Below are positions 12,263-24,254 of a stretch of 64,000 nt of DNA, piece after piece (position 1 is the first letter of the stretch; every line of letters starts with the position of its first letter). The notes below the pieces were generated by a model. The model was not told the origin of the DNA. It did not search any database and worked only from the letters and a program-made list of their open reading frames with translations. A program made the translations under genes and the position numbers. This stretch comes from Tachypleus tridentatus (taxonomy: Eukaryota > Arthropoda > Merostomata > Xiphosura > Limulidae), in NCBI RefSeq assembly GCF_004210375.1, contig NW_027467782.1, positions 26,329,276 through 26,393,275 on the forward strand. Reading direction: 5' to 3'.

Positions 12263-13083
12263 CTAAAAGTTAGAATTCAGTCAGTTTTGCTGAGGTTTGT
12301 TTTGTAATTATAAATATATTTAGAATAACTTATCCATTTTACAAATGCTCTTAAATGTTTACTACATCTATCATACATATATATATCAAGCAGAAATGCT
12401 GTTTGTGCATATACACTTCTCACCTACACTTGGCATGCACCTTCAGGGCCTCTACAGAAAGTCTTGATGGATCAGCACATAAACTTAGTTCTCTATGTTA
12501 TCCCCCTTGGCCACTATGTATTTTACCTACTATTTTACTGATATCTATTTAACTCTGAAAGTACTCTTAGCACCCTCCTAGGAGTGATATTGGTGGGCTT
12601 GCATTTGGATCTAATCGCTGTATGTTACTTTCTAAGGACTACTGTGTCTTCTCCCGTGTGCTGAGTAGATATATCAGATATTTGAATATCATAAGCATGG
12701 GATGGCTTTGGCATGACTGTAACCATTCTGCACATTACTCAAGCCTACTCAGTTAGAGACTGCATGATTATTCCCATTTCTAAATAAGTCATATGTAGAG
12801 TTTTTGTTTTTAATCTGTAATTTGTCTCAAAAGGACAGTGTACATCCTGTGCACAATATTGCTGTGGGTCCATACTAAATTTTGCACTTTGCTGCTCCAC
12901 TAGAAGTAACATGTTAGGCAGCACAAACATAAGCAGTTTTTCTATTATCCCATAGTTAGCCATCATAATCAAATATAAAATGATTAAATATAATAGAAAA
13001 AACTGTTAATTCTTTATATTTTAACATGATCACTGATCAAATGATGCAAATAAATTTCCTACTTTAATAACTTGAAAACATAC

Positions 13084-13361
13084 CTCACCATCTAAAATGT
13101 AAAGATACTTATTAAAGTTGTTCATGTATTTCTGAAGATGCTGGAATTGTTCTTTGAGAACAGTTAATATCTGTGTCTTGATAATACTTGAGAGCCAAAA
13201 CATACTGTATTCAGATGATTTTCAACTCGAGGAATTATTCTGACAGAATGAAGCAAAGAATCCAAGATATCCAGCAAAACTGTTTCAAAATCATGGTAAG
13301 TTGGTTCAAGTTTGATCTGCTGTCCAACTGCAACCAATTTTATAATAAACATGTGATTTTC
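13084..13361 (-). CDS. Dynein heavy chain, tail exon (FIIKLVAVGQQIKLEPTY)
   Basis: Begins ENHMFIIKLVAVGQQIKLEP, continues to LLHSVRIIPRVENH, then switches frame to FWLSSIIKTQILTVLKEQ and ends NKYLYILDGE. In DNAH3/7/12-type tails the same order occurs: a KL.....I.F.P strand, an LPRVE motif, then a helix leading to the next exon. One base is missing near 13,211-13,218. With it the exon is 279 nt and both ends are phase 0, fitting 16,845-17,027 upstream and 5,262-5,473 downstream. Acceptor TTTCAG, donor GTATGT. Confidence 0.9.
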
Positions 13362-13777
13362 CTGAAACCAAAAAGACATGTATACAAATTTTACTCAATA
13401 GAGAAATAGATATTTTTGTGCAACATACTGGATGGTTCCATCTTATCTACTCTACAAAGCCTAAAAACACATTTGTAAAAGTTTAGAAAATATTTTAATG
13501 TTTTCTAACTAATCTGTAACATTTTTTTTCTTTTGTGACAAGCAAGTAAACAACTGCATGAAGGTTGTATAGGTATGCAAACATGTATTTTAAAATGCAG
13601 TCCTCTGTTATACAGAACTTATCAACTAAAACTAACTGCTCACCATACTTAACTCTCAATTTGTATAAAATATATTTTTGTACAGCAAAGGATTTGAACT
13701 GTACAAGTAAATGGCTGTGTTCATTTTCTACTTATGTATGTGTGGTGATGAAAAGCATTATTTTTACAGTTAATAGG

Positions 13778-13858
13778 TTTTAATTTTTATCTTATGTGGA
13801 GTAATAATCAAAGTTTAAATTTTTATCTTATCTGAAGTAATAATCAAAGTCTTAATAA
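13778..13858. repeat. Two-copy tandem repeat, ~38 bp
   Basis: The block tttttatcttat..g.agtaataatcaaagt occurs twice in a row. It lies in the dynein intron next to the exon at 13.1-13.4 kb. Confidence 0.75.
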
Positions 13859-13899
13859 AAAAGGTAAACAAAGTTCTGATACTGTAATGAACATCACAT

Positions 13900-15055
13900 A
13901 TAAACACAAACAGTACAAAATGATTTGCAAGACAGTAATTTAAGGTGTATGTCTAAAACTCATAAACATTATACTCAGATTAGTTGACTAACTTTTATCC
14001 ACAAAGAAGAAAGAAAAGTATATTTAGCCCATATTTGGAAGTAAATTTTCTACAATGCTAAATAAACAACAAAACCAATGTTTAAAGTAATTTTTAAAGA
14101 AATTTTCCATTGGTTTTTTTGTAAACAATGAAAATATCTTTTCTGTGGTAAACTTTAGAAAATAACATGGGAATGTATTAAAGGTACAAGTTCTTTTACA
14201 AGGCAATCAAGCTTGGTCATTGAAATTACATAATATACATAGAATTATGCTATTTTAGGTAAAGTAATAAAAAAAAAAAAAGAAATGAATCATACTAATT
14301 ATAAGCTAATCAAGCTTACAAAATTTAAATGTGAATTAAAACACACAAGAGAAACAATCATAATACATGTATACACAAAAATGTTTTGGGAAAGTAACCA
14401 AAACTGTTTTTCCTTCTTCTCTGAAAGCTGTTAGTTTGTATCACTGTAGTTTAACTTTTTTTTAATGTTGAAGAATATATACTCAGCAGTGTGTTGTGGT
14501 TCTTGCACTTGTATACTTCTTTGTAAACCTTTTTTGAAAGTGCAGAAAAAAATGTTTTAGGACTGTTTCTCTTTTTGTGTAAATTAAAGTTTTTCTACTT
14601 TTATTCTTAATGCAAATCTTATGTGAGTTGTATGATAGTGTCAGTTAACATTAACTTTGATATTCAAAGATGACTACAACGATAACTTGAATTTTATAAT
14701 TCAGATGTTTTACCTCCAAAACATTGTAAATGGGTTGGTAAATGTTGTGTAGCAACTTTCCACTGGCTAAGGCTAACCACTTCAAAAAGAATTTCAAAAG
14801 ATTAAAAAAAATAGAAAGACACAAGAGGCTTATGCCTATCACTATTATAAATAAAGAGATGTGTAAACTGTGGGAGATGGCAGCAAGGGCTTAAGCTTTT
14901 ATAAGAAAGGGTACATCAACTAACAATGATTTTCAGAAAGTTAGGAAGAGTATTATACAGTGGAGGTAACTGTAACGAGCCTGTTCTATTGAACAAAATA
15001 TTTTATTCATTGAATTGTATATACAAGGAACTACTAGAGAGAAAGTCAACAAAAG
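13900..15055. other. Dynein intron sequence
   Basis: No exon is needed here, because the exons at 16.9 and 13.2 kb join in phase. A stretch at 14,700-14,790 has an exon-like open frame ending at a GTAAAA on the minus strand, but its peptide matches nothing I know. Confidence 0.4.
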
Positions 15056-15059
15056 AAAC

Positions 15060-16050
15060 AGAGAAGGATGTGGATGATAACCTAAGAAGATTGTAGTTAT
15101 GGGTGATTCCTTAACAAAGTATGTGAATAGGATTGTCTGTGGGGTAAATACAGAGAAAATAATTAAACAAACATATTCCTTTAGAAAGAAAAGGGTAGCT
15201 CCAAATAAAAAATCAGGTTGGTTCACAAAGGGTATAAGAGATAAAATTAAAGAAAAGCATTGTATATTCAAGAAATATAACAAAGTCTTCAGATAAGGTA
15301 AAACCCTTTAGGACTGATAGAGATCGGCCTATATTTAATGATTATGAGAAGGCTGGGTTATTAAATTTGTTTTTCTTCAGTTTTAATTAATGAATATTTA
15401 AAAGGTATTCCTAATCTTGAACAGGTTGAAAAGATGATTTCATTAATTCTGAGCTTGTTTAGAAAACATTGAGCAGTTTAAAGAACGATAATGCTACTGG
15501 GCTTGATATTTACCAAGAAATTTGAAGGAGGTTAAGGATTAGATATATAAGCTGCTTGCTACTATTTTTGTTAGTTCTTGAATAGTGGGCAGGTGCCAAA
15601 GGATTGTAAGTTAGCTAATATTTCACTCCTCTTTTCATGAGAGATAATAATTCTCCCAGTGATTATAAGTGTATTAATCTTACATCAGTTGTGAAAAAAT
15701 TTAAGAAAGTCTGATAATAGAGGCTTTACAAAGTCATTTCAAAGGGTTACTGCTTATGTAGATGAGGATAACAGTGTAGATTTGGTATATTAACCTTCAG
15801 AAAGCATTTGACAAGGTGCTAAATAAAACATTTAAAAGGAATTATCTCTGTAGGTATTAGAAAACAATTACCTAACTGGACAGAAGAGCAGCTGAATGGT
15901 AGATTGTTACTGTAAATACAATTCAGTCACACTATTAATATCGCAAGTGAGAGTCAGGTTTAGAACCTTTGCTCATTTTTTGATTTACATCAATGACATA
16001 ATAAAGGAACGATTAGTTCTAATAATAAAATAATTGTACAGGTGAGAAAA
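15060..16050 (+). mobile_element. CR1/L2-like LINE relic
   Basis: Plus-strand frames show, in order: an ORF1 esterase-like motif VVMGDSLTKYVN (15,095), the RT-upstream linker SGWFTKGIRDKIKEKH (15,210), YEKAGLLNLFF (15,345), LNLFF-to-RT spacing, a decayed KNDNATGLDI-like block (15,480), a YRSI.LTSVV-like block (15,660), DFQKAFDKV (15,800), and an F.IYINDII block (15,980). Stops and frameshifts occur throughout. The jump from the ORF1 esterase motif straight to the RT linker means the endonuclease is deleted. It lies in the intron between dynein exons at 16.9 and 13.2 kb. Confidence 0.8.
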
Positions 16051-16110
16051 TAACAAATGCAAAATAGATTATAAAGTAATGCTGAAAGAGTCAACAATTT
16101 AAAATAACTT

Positions 16111-16165
16111 TATTGATAAAACATGAATACCATGTTTTGGGCAACAGCACTTCATCAGCTCTGGA
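16111..16165 (-). other. Hammerhead-ribozyme-like motif, decayed
   Basis: On the minus strand AGCTGATGAAGTGCTGTTG is followed by CCCAAAAC and a perfect small hairpin, AACATG-gtatt-CATGTT. The order CUGAUGA, short stem, (G)AAA, hairpin resembles the hammerhead motifs known from Penelope-like elements. The G of the GAAA core is A here and no convincing stem I pairing is visible, so self-cleavage is unlikely. It is more likely a remnant of a transposon terminus. Confidence 0.3.
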
Positions 16166-16844
16166 GTATTTGTGTACAAATTATTGTTATGAAATAATTT
16201 CATGTGGCTTTGCATATGTGAAGATTCTCTTTAATGAGCTATGAAAGTTGGTTTACTCCTAACAGGTTTAGTTTCTGTTTTTCATTTATCTTATGAACAC
16301 TATTTACTCTTCCACTTCACTTATTTGCTGAATGAAATTTTCACATTTTTCCATCTCAGGCAAGATCCGTTAATCATAGTTTGAGATGCAGTGATGTAGT
16401 TGGTTGATTGTTCAGCCTAAATTGTTGATCATAAATGAGGAGTGTTTTGTATTTTCTTTGCATCCATTCATCATTCAATGAGTCTTTTATTCTGAAGTGT
16501 CCACTGCTCAGTTTCTCACTTCAGTCTTAGTTTAGATGATTGTAAATTCCAGAGTTATTCAACTTTATATGCTCCAGGTCCAGTATTTAACACATTCAGT
16601 TCAATGAGATGTCAATAAAACATTTAATCTATAGTTACACGTTTTTTTAAACATTTTTTGTATTACTGGTAACTTTCTTTTACAGATAATCAATTCTTTT
16701 GGTAAAAATTAATTATGTATTTATAACAGACAAAATGTAGTTTTGTTTATGCATTTACAAATAGGAAATAGGGCAACCCATGTTATTCTAAAGATAAATT
16801 AAACATCTTTCTTTAAAATGTCAGGCAAATATTGGCATAACTAC

Positions 16845-17027
16845 CTTAGATCTGCATAAAAATTCAGTGTATTTTTCCATAAACACCTTGCAGAGAGATT
16901 GGGTTGCAGAGTCATTAGCATTGCTACATTGTCAAAGAAAGACTGCAGATGAAGCTGAATAGTGGGAGACAGAACATGCTTCTGCTTGATACCTTGATGA
17001 ATTATGTTTTGTACAGCTGTAAACCAC
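16845..17027 (-). CDS. Dynein heavy chain, tail exon (QSFFDNVAMLMTLQ)
   Basis: Reads WFTAVQNIIHQGIKQKHVLS, SPTIQLHLQSFFDNVAMLMT, then after a frame break SLCKVFMEKYTEFLCRSK. The FF..VA.LM..QL.......... pattern is typical of the N-terminal tail of axonemal dynein heavy chains. A base is missing between about 16,891 and 16,903. With it the exon ends in phase 0 and joins ENHMFIIKL of the next exon. Acceptor CTTTCAG, donor GTAGTT. Earlier tail exons, upstream on the minus strand, were not found. Confidence 0.87.
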
Positions 17028-17095
17028 CTGAAAGAAGAAAACCTACTTATTAATACGTTGTAAACATCACAATCTGAGTTGATGCTTTTCAGTTT

Positions 17096-17425
17096 ACCTA
17101 TTGTTATTATACTAACAAGCAAAAAAGGATTTACAAATCTGTATTTTATAAACAGAATTTTAAGAAATGTTCTGATCTTCCCACATTTTCTATAACTGAG
17201 GATATAAAAACTTGCTTTCTTAAAGAACTCATTATCTTATATTCTACATAATATTATATTTCTCTGTTTTCCTGTTGTTATTATAATAACAAGGAAAAAA
17301 GGATAAAATCTATATTTTATAAACAGAATTTTAAGAAATGTCCTAGTCTTCCCACATTTTCTGATTAACTGAGGATATAAAAAACTTGCTTTCTTAAAGA
17401 ACTCATTTTCTTATATTTTACATGT
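17096..17425. repeat. Direct duplication, ~150-bp copies 174 bp apart
   Basis: The segment from tgttattatactaacaag through cttaaagaactcattatc (17,100-17,249) is repeated at 17,274-17,423 with few changes. Landmarks in both are attttataaacagaatttt, cttcccacattttct and gaggatataaaa. It lies immediately 5' of the dynein exon at 16.9 kb. Confidence 0.85.
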
Positions 17426-17429
17426 GAAT

Positions 17430-18045
17430 GATTAAGTATACAAATACTACATATCTTTCTTTCCCATAGTATTTATTATTTACAACAATCTTTAATTTTT
17501 TAAAATTCTGATTAAACCTGGTAGCTGTCACATGAAACATCAAACCTGAGGTGTTACTTCTTTGTGACTCAATATTTCAAGAAGACAACGTACTATTTGT
17601 GGGATAGTTTAATTGCATTCTACTTGACCTTGTGTTTGTGAGGATACTTTGAAGTTGTCACAAGAAACAAAGACATTTCTATGTCCTGGTACCCTTTTCT
17701 GAATTTTCTTGTGATAAGCAAATTTTATGGTTATGATGAAGCCTTCAATTGAATCTGGAGGAGAGCAGTCTGTCTTTTAAGAAAGCCAAAACTTGGTTCT
17801 TGAAGTCTTATCAATGTTTATACTTACTGAAAATACTGAAAATGTGTACTACAGTTTAACTTTCTCATTTAGAATATCCTTTAGTTTCCCTTGATACAAT
17901 AAATAGTGTTGAATTTGTTGTCTTTTTTTATTCCATTTGTTACAAATCACTGCAATTTTCTTCTCTAAATTAGATTCATGAATCTCTCATTTTTTGTGGA
18001 GATCAAGAGATGCATAATGTTACAGAAAGTTCACTGTTACATTAT
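17430..18045. other. No recognised gene
   Basis: AT-rich sequence between the duplication and the 3' end of the LINE. No domain was recognised. Confidence 0.4.
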
Positions 18046-18049
18046 TGAT

Positions 18050-20075
18050 TGGTTGTTGCTTGATTAAGTGTTTTATGGCACAAAGCAGCTAGGCTATCTG
18101 CACCAAACATCTGGTAAAAAGTTAAAAGTAAATTTAGTAAAATTCATAAAAGGAAATTAAGGTAAAACAAAACAAAGTTAAAAAAAACAACATAAATAGC
18201 ATAAAACCAATGTTTACATCTAGTCTACAAAGTCAAGAAAAAATTACAGAAATTTAAGTTGTAAAGGACTTTCTGTAGTGTAACTGTAATAATGATAACT
18301 CACCAGGAAGACGAATAGGTAAGTACAAAAACCACCATCAGTCACCTGATATAATTATACCTTGCCAGGATGACTAATGGGTAGTTCGAACAGCAGCGTT
18401 AGTCACCTGAAGTTGGCCTTTCCAGTCCTAGCTTCGAGTTATTTCATGTTAGGCCAGTTTCTAATTTTAAATTGAACTAGATGACTTTTAAAAGGGAACC
18501 ACATTAAAAAGGTGTAATGTAGAAATTAAAAAGATTAATGACCTTTAGAAAACTAGAAACATTACCAAGGTGGACAGTGTCACCATCACTGTCTAACATT
18601 ATGGACAAACCTTGGGACAGAACATGTTTAAAATGGTGCCGTTGTTGAGAGTCATAACAATGACAAGAAAGTAAAATGTGGCTTATTGTAATTTGAGTGT
18701 TACACAAACTACACACTGGTGCATCAGTTCCAGATAAAAGCAAATGATGAGTTAAAAAACTGTGACCAATGCGTAGTCTAGTTAGAACAACTTACTCTCT
18801 CCAATCCTGACGGAAGCAAGACGACTAAAGTCCAATATAATGTTTTATTTGGAAAAGCTTGTTTTCGTGTTGCTAACTCCAAGTCAACTGCCAGCTGGCA
18901 CAGAGATGAGTCTTGAATACAGGACCATAGTCTATGTATGGGACAGGTACAGTGGTGATAGAGCCAGAGCAGATAGACTTAGCTGCAGTGTCAGCAAGCT
19001 CATTCCCATGAATACCAAAGTGGCCTGATATCCAGAAAAACTGGATAGAATTAGATGTTAAAGAGAAATGGGCCAGTGGTTTTGAATATCAGCAAGAACA
19101 GGGTGTGAATTAACTTGAAGCAATTCCAGGACCAGTAGAGAACTATGCGAGTCAGTATAAATAGTGCAGTTTGACTACTGCTTAACTTCTATGTGATCCA
19201 GGGCAAGGGAAATAGCATACAGTTCAGCAGTAAACACAGAAGCTGTAGTGGGGATTCTGTGTGCAACCACCGAACCACAACAATCCATGGCAGAGCCAAC
19301 ACAGTCACCTGATTTTGAACCATCTATATCAATAGGAATGGAAGGATGGTTCAAAAGATGTTCAGCAAATTGCAGACAATATTTCCAATCAGGAGTGTCT
19401 ACTTTTCTCAGATGATTTAAAGATAAGTCACACTTGGGAACTGTAAGAAGCCATGGTAGGATGGGCTAACCAGTGGATACAGCAATGTTTATTGAGGACA
19501 GACCCAATTCATCTAACTGCACCTGATATAAATGCCAAAAGGAGCAATGGCAGACCATCTGGTCTGGAAAAGTATGGCCCAACGAGGAAGGAAAACAAAA
19601 CCCCAGATGAAATGCTTTGGTAAGGAACAAAGTATTGAAGCATATTGTAAAGACAGTTGCAAACAATGGAGGTGCAAAAAAGGTTCATGAGACTCTGTGT
19701 ATAAGCTCTGAACTGGGGAAGTGCTGAAAGCCCCAGTGCAGAGCCAAAGACCTTAATGATGAATAGGATCTAGCATCTTTAAGGCCAAAGGTCATGCAGA
19801 GTTATAGATCAGTAATCCACAGTCAAGTTGCGATCTAATAAGAGCACTACATATCTTTAGCATAGAACGTCGATCTGCTGCCCAAGTGGTGGAAGAGAGG
19901 ACACAGAGGATGTTCAGTGCTCTTATACATTTGACCCATAGCTGCTTGTGTGTGGTGTAAAGGTCAGCATACAGGGAAAGATAAGTTCCAAGAACCTTGT
20001 CTCAGGGACCACAGACAGCACAACTTCACTGATATGGAGTTCAGGATCAGGGTGAATACACTTCTGACAATTTTG
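18050..20075 (-). mobile_element. LINE with RNase H domain, 5'-truncated (I/Jockey/R1-like)
   Basis: Reading the minus strand from 20,075 downward: HPDPELHISEVVLSVVPETR then FLG (C-terminal side of RT), an RNase H domain near 19,330-19,000 with a DIDGS-type start, ASVFTAELYAISLALDHIE, IYTDSLSSLLVLE, and FWISGHFGIHGNELADTAAK, followed by a terminal zinc-knuckle-like PVCSLCNTQITISHILLSC (18,680) and HFKHVLSQGLS. The D, E and D residues of RNase H are visible, but stops and frameshifts break the frame. The 3' tail continues to about 18,050. The 5' end stops exactly where the 34-bp tandem array begins. Confidence 0.85.
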
Positions 20076-20730
20076 TTTAAGATCCAGTACTTACACTGTT
20101 GACAAGTTTGATCAGATTCAGTACTTACACTGGTGACAAGTTTGATCAGATCCAGTGCTTACATGATGACAAGTTTGATAAGATCCAGTACTTACACTGA
20201 TAACAAGTGATCAATTCAGTAAGTTGGATCAGATCCAGTACTTACACTGATGACAAGTTTGATCAGATCCAGTACTTACACTGATGACAATTTTGATCAG
20301 ATCCAGTACTTACGCTGATGACAAGTTTTATCAGATCCAGTACTTATGCTGATGACAAGTTTGATCAGCTCCAGTACTTACAATAATGACAAGTTTGATC
20401 AGATCTAGTACTTACACTGATGACACGTTTGATCAGATTCAGTACTTACACTAATGACAAGTTTGATCAGATCCAGTACTTACACTGATGACAAGTTTGA
20501 TCAGATCAGTACTTACACTGATGACAAGTTTGATCAGATTCAGTACTTACACTGATGACAAGTTTGATCAGATTCAGTACTTACACTGGACAAGTTTGAT
20601 CAGATCTCAAGTACTTACACAGTACTTACACTGATGACAAGTTTGATCAGATCCAGTACTTACACTGATGACAAGTTTGATCTCAGTACTTACACTGATA
20701 ACAGATCAGTACTTACACTGCTGATCTCGG
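20076..20730. repeat. Minisatellite, ~34-bp unit, about 19 copies
   Basis: The unit is gatcagatccagtacttaca followed by ctgatgacaagttt. Copies vary by substitutions and short deletions, and the last few are shortened. On the minus strand, the strand of the dynein gene, every unit reads GTAAGTACTGG, a good 5' splice-site consensus. The first unit overlaps the broken LINE: that LINE's own sequence GTACTGGATCTTAAACAAAA with TTGTCAGAAGTG resembles the unit, suggesting the array grew from the LINE edge. Confidence 0.9.
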
Positions 20731-20734
20731 TAAC

Positions 20735-21660
20735 ACAGTGATCTAATGAAATAGAAATAACTTTGTTTATATCATTATGTAGAATGATATGGCTTTACCA
20801 TCTTTACCAAATAATCCAAAACACACATCTGACAATATAAAATATCACAAGTATTTTGTTCAAATGTTGCTTATTTCATTACCAACAGGTAATTTTAACA
20901 TGGTAACAAAACTAACATGCCAGCCAGCCATGGTAACAAAACTAATGTTTTAATGAATGTTTATTGTTATCCAAATCAGATATGTGATGAATGGACTTAT
21001 GATCTGAAACTGATCACCTTAGCTCACACTATATCCACTAGATTTGCATAAGCTTCTCTCACTTGCCTCTTTTAAAGTCAATCACAGCATTTAAAGTATT
21101 TCAAATTGTTTGTGAACAATGTCCAGACCTCAGTAAAGAAATATCGATGTTTTACCACTTGAAAAACCATCAGATGAATGAAAACTGGCCGATCAGAGCA
21201 GGTTAATACAAGTTGGTGACATGTACCATTAGCATGAATGTAGGACTATATCCAAACCAATATTACACATCTGGACAGCTTCATTCAAAACACAAACAGA
21301 TGACCAGTATCTGCCAATTTAGATCACCCACAACTAAAACTATTACCAGAGAACCAGTCTTAACAATGCCATCCGTTTACCAGACATAGCGGAAACTGGA
21401 TAATGTGTCAATGTACAGACGGTTAGAGCCAGACTTTATGTGGTAAACTGAATGATGTATCAGTTATGGATGGTTACACACTCAGTGAGGTGTATTCTCA
21501 TCACAACAAATGACACAAGATATGTAGAGATAGTTTGTGGGCTAATTTTGAAATAGTTATTACATCGACCATAATTTAATAGGAGATGACGTACATACTA
21601 TGTACAGCTGTCAATGTACCCCTACTTAATTACCAGGGGTCTTAAGAGTACACCATAGGT
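20735..21660. other. No recognised gene
   Basis: Moderately AT-rich sequence with short local duplications (catggtaacaaaactaa twice near 20,900-20,945). No protein domain was recognised. Confidence 0.4.
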
Positions 21661-21666
21661 TATAAT

Positions 21667-21812
21667 GGCCATAAACTTTATAATGTTTATGTACAGTTAT
21701 AAAAAGAAATAATGGCTATAAACTTTATAATGTTTATGTACAGTTATAAAAAGAAATAATGGCTATAAACTTTATAATGTTTATGCACAGTTATATAAAC
21801 CAATAATTTTTA
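21667..21812. repeat. Tandem repeat, 48-bp unit, three copies
   Basis: ggctataaactttataatgt followed by ttatgtacagttataaaaag and aaataat occurs three times. The first two copies are nearly identical and the third has diverged at its end. Confidence 0.92.
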
Positions 21813-22004
21813 AAAATACATTTTGATATATATCTGCTGTGTTAGTACTTATTTTGTTTTTAATGTAATTACCAATGGTTTTTGTCTGATAATTTTATAG
21901 ATATAATAAACTGTTATCAGTCCCATATCTCTGTGTTGTTTTATAAATGTATCTATTGTTGAAGGAGTTATTCATAAAAAGCTTTTAGTTGAATTTTATT
22001 CAGT

Positions 22005-22118
22005 TTGTTTAAAGTTAGGCACAAAACTAAACAATGAGATATGTTTGCTCTTCCTACCATGGGTATCCAAACCGGTTTCTAGCAATGTAAGTCCGAACAC
22101 ATAGTGCTGTGAATTTTA
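22005..22118 (+). mobile_element. tRNA-derived SINE, short type
   Basis: Blocks in order: gtttgtttaaagttaggcac, gctcttcctaccatgggtat, ccaaaccggtttctagcaat, gtaagtccgaacacatag. One of the better short-SINE copies here. Confidence 0.75.
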
Positions 22119-22539
22119 TTCAGTGATTTGGAAAGTTACAATATGTCATCATTCTAATAACATTCAATTATTAATACTTTAAACAGCAGGCATAATTCAT
22201 GTTGTGGTTCCACAAGGTAAACAATCTTTAAAAACCTGAGAAATAAAAAATAAACACACATGTACACAGAAAGTGAAGCCATTTTTATATCAATAAAAAC
22301 CAAAGCTAAAACTACTGTAAGAAAAGTACTAGAGAATAGTGAGTGTTTAATTTCAAAGAGTGAAAATTTAGACGTAAACTATTTATTTTAGTTTTTTGTA
22401 CTGTTGGGTTATCGATGGATCAATTTTAAGTTTATGGACTTATAACACTAAAATCCAGGGTTCTATTCCCTATGTTGATCAATATTTGAGGCTTCAGCTG
22501 CTTATGAAGTAGTTTTAATGTCATAAATCACAATCGATT

Positions 22540-22960
22540 CAAACCAGACCTACACCTCTTCACAGATGCTTATCTTTCTGGTTGTGGTACATCTCTGAAT
22601 AGCTATCTCTCCTCAGACATCTGGACCTGCATAAGCAATTCCTCTACATCAGTGTGCTCGACCTTTATTCTATCAAACGGAGATGTTTGCATTTCTTACC
22701 AATGCTAGTAGATGGTTTGATTATTATCCATTCTGACAATTTCATGGTGGTTTTATATATCAATAATAGAGTAAGTACCAGATCTTTAACTCTTTATTTT
22801 TAAACACTCATCCTCATAAACATCTATCCAGTGAATTTGCTCTATAGATTATAATGTATTAAGAGCGATGTACCTCATAGTAAACCATCTGTACCCTCTT
22901 CCACCTATTAAATAGCCACTTCACTCACAAGTTTCCTGATGTGTATGCTTTGTTTTGGAT
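22540..22960 (+). mobile_element. DIRS-like retrotransposon RNase H relic
   Basis: Frames in order: LFTDAYLSGCGTSLNSYLSS then DIWT, a decayed LYISVLDL, and LIIIHSDNFMVVLYINN. DIRS-type RNase H domains carry FTDAS..GWGA.L, LHIN.LEL and VLI.SDN.TVVAYIN in this order and spacing. The element is frameshifted, and no tyrosine recombinase was recognised nearby. Plus-strand sequence at 23,540-23,830 may belong to the same element, but I cannot assign it. Confidence 0.6.
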
Positions 22961-22989
22961 ACTTACAACTTCTTTTCTCATCAGTAATG

Positions 22990-23250
22990 AAGATTCATGA
23001 GTACAGATGGAGCTAGCAAACATGGAATTGACATCACTCTCCTATTGGTAGAGAGAGGGCCTTTACTGCACAGTAACATCATTATCCAATAATATAATTC
23101 ATGAGAACTTACGAAAGTTTAGGTGGGAGTTGCCTGAAAGCTAGTGTCATGCAAATACTTAAGGAAGATGCTAACAGAAGATAGAATCTTTCTCTGAAAT
23201 GCTAAGTATCTAATTGAAACAAATTTTTATGTAAGAAAATGTTAACTTTC
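22990..23250 (+). repeat. Dispersed ~230-bp module, copy 2
   Basis: Shares with the copies at 640 and 60,090 the order ggtagagagagggcctttac, cagtaacatcattatcc, attcatgagaa, gtcatgcaaata and a purine-rich end. It is diverged throughout. A run of ten or more G lies shortly after it, at 23,297. Confidence 0.5.
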
Positions 23251-24106
23251 CAAAATCAGATCTGTGGTGACTAACCAGCAGGAGATAATACAAAGGGGGG
23301 GGGGCCTTACATTTGATGATGTGTTAAAATCTTCCTGTTTTGTTCTTTTATGTTTTGCATGTTGTTTGTTTGTGTTTCCTTTATTATATAGTTGTTAATT
23401 AACTAAAGTTTCAAAATTCACTCCAGATGAAAATGAATCTTGAATTTCATATGAATTTTAATACCCTTTTCACTGAGGAGAATTTTCAAAACATTTCTCA
23501 ACGAGGCTGAATTTTCTTCCTTTTATTTTAGGTTGATCCACTTCTGATCTGTCTTATAGTGAAGTTATTTCTATTTTGAAAGTCATGTCTATGATGGAAG
23601 TCCCTATACCTTTGACTCAAACTTACTTTCATACATGTTACTGAGTATGATTGAATTAATGGAAGATTTCTGTAGGTTCACTGAAATTCTCTATCAATCC
23701 CTATCTATTCTACAAGATTCTTTGTATCAGTTCAATACTCAACGTCTGTATACATTTACCATCTATCTGAGAAAGAAAAGCCTCTCTTTTTGGATCTTTG
23801 TACCACATCCTTCAGCTCAGATGGTAAATTAATTTATTCAGGATTATACCAAGTTATCCACATACCTGCCTATTTCCACACATTAAAATTATATAGATAT
23901 GATGAAAAATCATACCTACAGCTACAGAACAACTTATTAGACATTGATTTTCTAAGACAATTATCATAAACTCTTGCATTTCAAAGTTTCCAACATCAGT
24001 TTAGGGTTTAATAAACAATACCATAATAAACAGAAAAAAATTTAAACAAAAAATTACTGGTGATGAAAAATGAATTAAGATGTGTCATGAGATAAAAGTA
24101 AAGATA

Positions 24107-24250
24107 AAGAATGGAACATAGCTGTGAAATGATGTCCACGTAACGAGAGAAGATACAGAATGGAACATAGCTGAGAAATGATGTCCACATAATGAGAGAA
24201 GATACAGAATGGAACATAGCTGTGAAATGATGTACACATAATGAGAGGAT
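24107..24250. repeat. Tandem repeat, 49-bp unit, three copies
   Basis: The unit agaatggaacatagctgtga, aatgatgtccacataatgag, agaagatac is present almost three times. It is free of stops in two minus-strand frames, which produces overlapping spurious open frames. Confidence 0.92.
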
Positions 24251-24254
24251 GGCT

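Noticed and set aside
12745..12972. 75-codon minus-strand open frame next to a dynein exon
   Set aside because: The peptide does not fit the dynein tail, and the flanking exons join without it.
14651..14842. Possible extra dynein exon ending before GTAAAA on the minus strand
   Set aside because: The exons at 16.9 and 13.2 kb already join in phase with family-like sequence, and this peptide matches no dynein segment.
23635..23832. 65-codon plus-strand open frame
   Set aside because: Possibly part of the DIRS-like relic, but no domain could be recognised, so it is not called as a gene.
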